Origin: CAYVQU01 sp964453155 | Lineage (GTDB): Bacteria; Chloroflexota; Anaerolineae; Anaerolineales; UBA11858 | DNA length: 34,916 nt | NCBI GenBank assembly: GCA_964453155.1 | Contig: CAYVQU010000041.1 | Coordinates: 1 to 34,916, forward strand | Direction of reading: 5' to 3' | In this document: positions 30,951 to 34,916 of the stretch, piece after piece | Position numbering within the stretch: the first letter of the stretch is position 1 | How the letters are laid out: each line of letters begins with the position of its first letter | Made by a program: the position numbers and the translations under genes | Notes under the pieces: generated by a model | Databases searched by the model: none | Told to the model about the DNA's origin: nothing | Seen by the model: the letters and a program-made list of their open reading frames with translations, nothing else

Positions 30951-31199
30951 ATGTCTGGTAAAGTAAAACAAATTTTTCGATCGAACAGTGACCGGATGAT
31001 CGCGGGGGTGTGCGGCGGACTAGGCGACTATTTAGATATCGATTCGACCATCCTGCGCTTGATCTTCGTCTTTGGGGCTATCTTCACCGGTTCCGGGCTG
31101 TTCTGGGCCTATTTGATCATGGCACTCTTGATCCCTGAGGAACTCACCGCTTCAGAAGCCGTGGTGGATGTGCCAGTTGAAGATGATCTAGTCGAGTAA
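30951..31199 (+). CDS. PspC domain protein
   Basis: An 82-residue membrane protein with a PspC domain. RMIAGVCGGLGDYLDID (15-31) is the family hallmark, followed by a hydrophobic hairpin (about 36-61) and an acidic tail. PspC proteins sense or respond to envelope stress in the phage-shock system (family knowledge); no pspA or pspB is near. The ATG at 30951 has AGGAG with 6-nt spacing; a frame-extending ATG 18 nt upstream would place the binding site inside the gene. Own terminator follows. A TTGCAA/TATAAC pair with 19-nt spacing upstream (30875-30905) is a weak promoter candidate. Confidence 0.92.
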   Translation: MSGKVKQIFRSNSDRMIAGVCGGLGDYLDIDSTILRLIFVFGAIFTGSGLFWAYLIMALLIPEELTASEAVVDVPVEDDLVE

Positions 31200-31220
31200 C
31201 ATTAAACTTCTACAAGTGCA

Positions 31221-31249
31221 GAGGCGACCTAGTTGGTCGTCTCTTTTTT
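31221..31249 (+). terminator. Rho-independent terminator after the PspC gene
   Basis: A 9-bp stem GAGGCGACC/GGTCGTCTC (one G-T pair), 5-nt loop, then six T. Confidence 0.9.
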
Positions 31250-31292
31250 GTTGTATAATCCCTTCAGCTTCCTTTTTCCGTGAAATATCATA

Positions 31293-32258
31293 ATGAATGT
31301 CTTTATTGTAGGTGGCACTGGATTTATTGGTTATCACACGGCCTTAGAAGGGCTACGCCGTGGCCACAAAGTTACCGCTTTGGGTCTACCTCCAGGTCCA
31401 GCAAAAGATTTATTTCCCCCTGAGGTCCGGATTATCCTGGCGAATCTTGGTGACCTTACAAACGCCGAAATCCGAGCATTATTAGTCGGATTTGATAGCG
31501 TGGTGTTTGCCGCGGGAGCCGATGACCGGGTTTTGCCCAAGGCACCCGCGTATGATTTCTTTTATTCAGCCAATGTCCGGGCTGCATGTCGATTTTTCAA
31601 GCTGGTGCGGGAAGCTGGGGTGAAACGCGGGATACTGATTGGCTCATACTTCGCTCATTTTGCCCGTAACTGGCCTGCGCTGAAACTTTATGAACGCCAC
31701 CCCTACATCCGGAGCCGAGTGGAACAGGCTGAACAGGCGCTAAAAGTCGCTCTCCCCGATTTAGAATTGATGGTTTTGGAATTGCCGTATGTGTTTGGGG
31801 CGATGCCCGGTACAACCCCGCTTTGGAAACCACTAATCCAATACATTCGCTCCCCTTGGCCCATATTCTTCCCCCGCGGCGGAACGAACTGCATCGCGGT
31901 CCAAAACGTAGCTCAAGCCATTATCGGCGCGCTTGAAAATGGAATCCCTGGGGAAATTTACCAAATTGGGGACGAAAATCTCACCTGGGTTGAATTACTC
32001 TCGAGATTATCAAAGTTTGCTGGCAAACAGAAAAAAGTCATCACGCTCCCCGATTGGATGATTCGATTAGGAATGCGAATCATCCACCGCTATCACCATC
32101 TGCAAGGGAAAGAAAGCGGTCTCAACTTACGTCATTTTGCAAACTTACAAACCGCGAAAACCTTCTTCGATCCGACAAAAACCCAAACATCTTTAGGCTT
32201 TGAAACTGGTGATTTAGATTCCGCCCTACGGGCTACAATCGATGCCTGCCAGGATTGA
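31293..32258 (+). CDS. NAD(P)-dependent epimerase/dehydratase (atypical SDR)
   Basis: A 321-residue extended-SDR protein. The Rossmann motif FIVGGTGFIGYHTALEG (4-20) binds NAD(P), and VVFAAGADDRV replaces the usual A-A strand 4 motif. At the active site the Y-x-x-x-K position reads YIRSR (138-142), with Arg instead of Lys, as in atypical SDRs that may not be redox-active. The C-terminal part (YQIGDENLTWVELLSRL) is the substrate domain. The substrate is unknown; candidates include isoprenoid or sugar-nucleotide relatives. A TATAAT (31254-31259) lies 33 nt before the ATG, without a strong Shine-Dalgarno. Confidence 0.88.
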   Translation: MNVFIVGGTGFIGYHTALEGLRRGHKVTALGLPPGPAKDLFPPEVRIILANLGDLTNAEIRALLVGFDSVVFAAGADDRVLPKAPAYDFFYSANVRAACRFFKLVREAGVKRGILIGSYFAHFARNWPALKLYERHPYIRSRVEQAEQALKVALPDLELMVLELPYVFGAMPGTTPLWKPLIQYIRSPWPIFFPRGGTNCIAVQNVAQAIIGALENGIPGEIYQIGDENLTWVELLSRLSKFAGKQKKVITLPDWMIRLGMRIIHRYHHLQGKESGLNLRHFANLQTAKTFFDPTKTQTSLGFETGDLDSALRATIDACQD

Positions 32259-32280
32259 TCCTCCCCACTCCTCACAAAAA

Positions 32281-32754
32281 TCATAACCGGCAAATCGGTG
32301 CAAAACTGGCTGTGGTTATCTCTGCTAAAGTCTCCACGGGCAACCGAATATTCAAGCCGCGCTGCCCCGCTGAGATGTGAATTTCATCAAAAACTTGGGC
32401 ATATTCATCAATAACAACCTGAAAACCCTGGTTCAGCAGTGCGAGAGGGGAGATTCCCCCAGCCTGGAGTTTGGTCAGGTTTTCGGCTTCTTTTTGGGTG
32501 GTCAAAAAAACTTTCTTCTCACCTACTGCTTTAGCAACCGCCTTCAAATCCACATTACCGATACCGGGAACCAGAGCTAAGATCGGTTTACCCCGCCCTT
32601 CACGCTTGATGACGATGGTCTTAAAAACCAACTCTAACGATACCCCCAACAACTCAGCCGTTTTCTCGGCCCCCAATTTTTCTACAGGGAGTTCATAAAC
32701 CTTATAATCAACATTGCGTTGTTCTAGCAGACGAGTAACGTTATTTTTGATCAT
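32281..32754 (-). CDS. ybaK: Cys-tRNA(Pro)/Cys-tRNA(Cys) deacylase, YbaK/EbsC family
   Basis: A 157-residue trans-editing protein that hydrolyses mischarged Cys-tRNA-Pro. Family features: TRLLEQRNVDYKVYEL at the N-terminus, LVFKTIVIK with the conserved lysine K45, ALVPGIGNVDLKAVAKA, GGISPLALL and the closing ISAGQRGLNIRL. Length is normal. The ATG at 32754 overlaps the kinase stop (ATGA), so it is co-translated with the two-component genes, an unusual partnership. Confidence 0.93.
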   Translation of the reverse strand: MIKNNVTRLLEQRNVDYKVYELPVEKLGAEKTAELLGVSLELVFKTIVIKREGRGKPILALVPGIGNVDLKAVAKAVGEKKVFLTTQKEAENLTKLQAGGISPLALLNQGFQVVIDEYAQVFDEIHISAGQRGLNIRLPVETLAEITTASFAPICRL

Positions 32755-34139
32755 GTTCCAGTCAGGGGCAACTCTAGCGAAAACTGAGCCCCACCTTGGG
32801 GATAATTTTGGGCCGTTAAGTCTCCACCATGAGCCTGGGCAATCTTGCGCGCAATCGACAAACCCAAACCGGTGCCGCCTTCCGAACGAGCACGGGACTT
32901 ATCCGCGCGATAGAAGCGGTCGAAGATGTATGGCAGTGCTTCTGCTGGGATGCCCGGCCCATTATCTCGGACAATGATTTGCAATTTTGGCCCATTAATG
33001 GCGGTTAATTGAACACTAATCCCGCCGCCAGTAGGTGAATAACGCAGCGCATTTTGGAATAAGTTGTGCATGATTTGCTCAATCCGCTGGGGATCAACCG
33101 CAATATGCGGTACAGTTTCATCTAAGGACAGCAAAATTCTGACCGACCGCTCTCCGGCTTGGGGTTCAAAACGGATAGCAACTCGTTGGATGAGGGCGGT
33201 CATATCCGTTGGAATTTTTTCCAAATGAAGTTGACCGGCATCTGCCAGGGCCAAGGTACGCAAATCTTCAACCAAACGGGTTAGTAAATGATTCTGCTCT
33301 TCGATCGGGATCAGGTTTTCAGAAGTCAGGTCGTAAATTCCATCTTCCAACGCTTCGAGATGAGCCAATTGGACCGCCAGGGGAGTCCGCAATTCATGAG
33401 CGATATCGGCCGTTAGGGCCCGGCGGCTATTTTCGGCTTTTTGGAGAGAAGCGGCCATATGGTTGAAGGTCCGGCCTAAAACGGCCAGGTCATCATTGCC
33501 CCGGACCGGCACTCGTTGGGTTAAATCACCTTGGGCCAAATTACCAGCGGCTTTGGTTAAGGCCCGCACAGGTCGTACCAGGCTGTAAGATAGCAATAAT
33601 GCCAAAATAATGGCAGCCAGCCCGGCAACGATGACCGACACCAGGGCTGCCTGGTTTAAGCGAGACAGCAATGAGGTTTCATTGGCCGGGGTAAAATATT
33701 GGTTGCCATCCACCAACAGATAACCGATTGTCTCCCCCTCAACCTCTAACGGCACAGCTCGCCGCATCTCAACTTGGGTCAATTCACCTTTCGCACGATT
33801 ATCGCGATTATTGAATAAAACCTTGCCATCTCCATCCGCCAACTGGACTTGCATCATAGCCAAGGGTTGATCGGAATCACCCTTCCCTTGCCGTCCACTC
33901 CACAGGCCTCGCCGATCGCCGAGTGGGGTGTCGCGCAACACTTTTCCAGCCCCCTTCCAGGTATGATGTTTGGCGTAATAATCTTCGAGCGCTTCGACAA
34001 TGGCTTCACTGCCGGTCATGCCCCCCCGAAACATAAATGACCGAACTTCTTGAGCCGTTTGGCGCCCAACCACCAAGATGACGATCCCAATGGTGACGAG
34101 AACGATGAATATAAAGGAGGCAATTAAGCGTAAACGCAT
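32751..34139 (-). CDS. Two-component sensor histidine kinase, BaeS-like
   Basis: A 462-residue membrane kinase. TM1 (about 5-24), an extracytoplasmic sensor region (25-165), TM2 (about 166-187), HAMP (about 188-238), HisKA with ADIAHELRTPLAV (phosphoacceptor H248), and HATPase_c with the N box FQNALRYSP (N363), G1 RDNGPGIP, F box IFDRFYR and G2 GGTGLGLSIA. All catalytic boxes are intact. Its partner is the OmpR-type regulator encoded 33 nt upstream. The leader just before the ATG contains CCCACTACCCACTTT, the same 15-mer as in front of the regulator gene. The stimulus is unknown; envelope stress is a guess from BaeS similarity. Confidence 0.95.
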   Translation of the reverse strand: MRLRLIASFIFIVLVTIGIVILVVGRQTAQEVRSFMFRGGMTGSEAIVEALEDYYAKHHTWKGAGKVLRDTPLGDRRGLWSGRQGKGDSDQPLAMMQVQLADGDGKVLFNNRDNRAKGELTQVEMRRAVPLEVEGETIGYLLVDGNQYFTPANETSLLSRLNQAALVSVIVAGLAAIILALLLSYSLVRPVRALTKAAGNLAQGDLTQRVPVRGNDDLAVLGRTFNHMAASLQKAENSRRALTADIAHELRTPLAVQLAHLEALEDGIYDLTSENLIPIEEQNHLLTRLVEDLRTLALADAGQLHLEKIPTDMTALIQRVAIRFEPQAGERSVRILLSLDETVPHIAVDPQRIEQIMHNLFQNALRYSPTGGGISVQLTAINGPKLQIIVRDNGPGIPAEALPYIFDRFYRADKSRARSEGGTGLGLSIARKIAQAHGGDLTAQNYPQGGAQFSLELPLTGT

Positions 34140-34147
34140 AGTGGAAA

Positions 34148-34162
34148 GTGGGTAGTGGGTGG
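34148..34162. repeat. Heptamer repeat in the leader of the kinase gene
   Basis: GTGGGTAGTGGGTGG on the plus strand, about two units of the GTGGGTA repeat. It lies between the regulator stop and the kinase start. Confidence 0.65.
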
Positions 34163-34172
34163 CGGATAGCTG

Positions 34173-34856
34173 CTAATTTCGGGCAAAACGATAGCCGATG
34201 CCGAAGACGGTTTCGATATAGCGCGGGTTTTTGGGATCGGGTTCGAGTTTGGCCCGCAAGTTTTTTATGTGCGCGTCGATGGTGCGTTCGTAACCTTCAT
34301 AGGCGGTGCCAGTGGTGGCTTCGAGAAGGTTTAGGCGAGAGAAGGCTCGACCGGGTTGTTCGGCCAAAGTGGAAAGCAAACCGAATTCAGTTGGGGTGAG
34401 ATCGAGGGATTCGCCAGCCCGTAAAACAGCATGGGCATCCAGGTCAATTTCGATATCTGCCACGCGTAAAATTCGTTTTCGAGGGGCACCAGAAGCTCCA
34501 ACCCGCCGCAAAACCGCCCGAACTTTGGAGACGACTACGCGGGGCGAGAAAGGTTTCGTGATGTAATCATCAGCCCCCAACTCCAAACCGATGAGTTGAT
34601 CCATCTCATCCACGCGCGCTGTCAGCATGATGATGGGAGTATCTGCTTTTCGGCGGATTTCGCGGGCCACATCCAACCCGTCCATGCCGGGAAGATTGAG
34701 ATCGAGCAAGACCAAATCAGGCCGTTTGTGCTCCCAAATCGAGAGGCCGGTATCGCCGCGATAGGCAGTTTCGACCTCAAAGCCGGATTTGAGGAGGTAG
34801 TCTCGGAGGACTTTTACGAGTTCGGGTTCGTCTTCGATGATCAATATCGTTTGCAT
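34173..34856 (-). CDS. OmpR/PhoB-family response regulator
   Basis: A 227-residue DNA-binding regulator. The receiver domain (1-118) has the acidic pair E8/D9, the phosphoacceptor D52 (LVLLDLNLPGMDG), T79 (MLTA) and K101 (YITKPFS). The winged-helix output domain (about 130-227) has LDLTPTEFGLLSTLAEQPGR, the turn SRLNLLEATTGTAYEGYERT, and IDAHIKNLRAKLEPDPKNPR. It is the partner of the downstream kinase. The start at 34856 is directly preceded by a CCCACTA heptamer array, with no visible Shine-Dalgarno. The promoter would lie in or beyond the array, outside the window. Confidence 0.95.
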   Translation of the reverse strand: MQTILIIEDEPELVKVLRDYLLKSGFEVETAYRGDTGLSIWEHKRPDLVLLDLNLPGMDGLDVAREIRRKADTPIIMLTARVDEMDQLIGLELGADDYITKPFSPRVVVSKVRAVLRRVGASGAPRKRILRVADIEIDLDAHAVLRAGESLDLTPTEFGLLSTLAEQPGRAFSRLNLLEATTGTAYEGYERTIDAHIKNLRAKLEPDPKNPRYIETVFGIGYRFARN

Positions 34857-34862
34857 GGCAAA

Positions 34863-34916
34863 GTGGGTAGTGGGTAGTGGGTAGTGGGTAGTGGGTAGTG
34901 GGTAGTGGGTAGTGGG
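34863..34916. repeat. Heptanucleotide tandem repeat (GTGGGTA)n
   Basis: Seven perfect GTGGGTA units plus 5 nt of an eighth, running off the window end. On the minus strand it is the 5' leader of the response regulator gene, ending 6 nt before its ATG. Confidence 0.95.

Noticed and set aside
34863..34916. CRISPR array
   Set aside because: The period is 7 nt with no spacers and no cas genes; it is a simple tandem repeat.

Overview
This is a chromosomal window with mostly single-copy housekeeping genes and several lineage-specific membrane or secreted proteins. Nothing in it looks like a phage, plasmid, transposon or CRISPR array. The protein set points to a Gram-positive-type or monoderm-like bacterium of the phylum Chloroflexota, probably class Anaerolineae. 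The clues are a MetRS with a divergent active site, a solitary PncC-type CinA domain, multi-TM/GAF sensor proteins, secreted domains after Pro/Thr linkers, a YceD (DUF177) gene without rpmF, and many TATAAT boxes close to start codons. The phylum assignment is inference; no rRNA gene is present to settle it.

Layout. 1-2.4 kb: an MFS exporter (-), tRNA-Pro(UGG) (-) and a SAM methyltransferase (+) whose promoter overlaps the tRNA promoter. 2.5-2.9 kb: a small heat shock protein. 3.0-5.8 kb: a three-gene operon of single-pass membrane proteins with long coiled coils, the first carrying a ComEA-like helix-hairpin-helix domain. 5.8-7.8 kb (-): a solitary family-5 solute-binding protein and secG. 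8.1-11.7 kb (+): a PHP-domain phosphoesterase, recO, pncC, a small DUF6504-like protein and a secreted protein made of two tandem copies of an unrecognised domain. 11.8-14.5 kb (-): metG, a 38-codon methionine-rich small ORF with its own promoter and terminator, and yceD (DUF177). 14.75-23.5 kb (+): rdgB, an orphan LiaS-type sensor kinase, an alpha/beta hydrolase, lspA, rluD, ltaE, a tyrosine-recombinase-fold protein lacking catalytic residues, purine nucleoside phosphorylase, a membrane protein and a GNAT acetyltransferase. 23.5-30.9 kb (+): a multi-TM/GAF protein with a sigma-4-like HTH, then an S1-domain protein, a ComEA-like protein, a PDZ/multi-TM/GAF/PAS/class III nucleotide cyclase and a HET-C-like putative zinc enzyme, the last four being translationally coupled. 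31-34.9 kb: a PspC protein and an SDR-type epimerase (+), then ybaK, a sensor kinase and an OmpR-family regulator (-).

Most unusual content. (1) A 68-69 nt element with strong inverted repeats occurs twice in the same orientation, once just before the membrane GAF-HTH gene and once just after it in the long leader of the S1 operon. The HTH protein has no kinase domain, so a membrane-tethered regulator acting on these elements, or a pair of structured RNA leaders, is the most interesting hypothesis here. (2) A Met-rich mini-protein gene (10 Met in 38 residues) sits where rpmF usually follows yceD. (3) The coiled-coil/HhH membrane operon has no function I recognise. (4) The tyrosine recombinase homologue has lost its nucleophile and first arginine. 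(5) Short tandem heptamers and nonamers occur in intergenic DNA, including a 7.7-copy heptamer array in the leader of the response regulator.

Start sites were chosen by ribosome binding sites where these are visible. Several genes (rdgB, the orphan kinase, the recombinase homologue) have a -10 box so near the start codon that leaderless or nearly leaderless mRNAs are likely.
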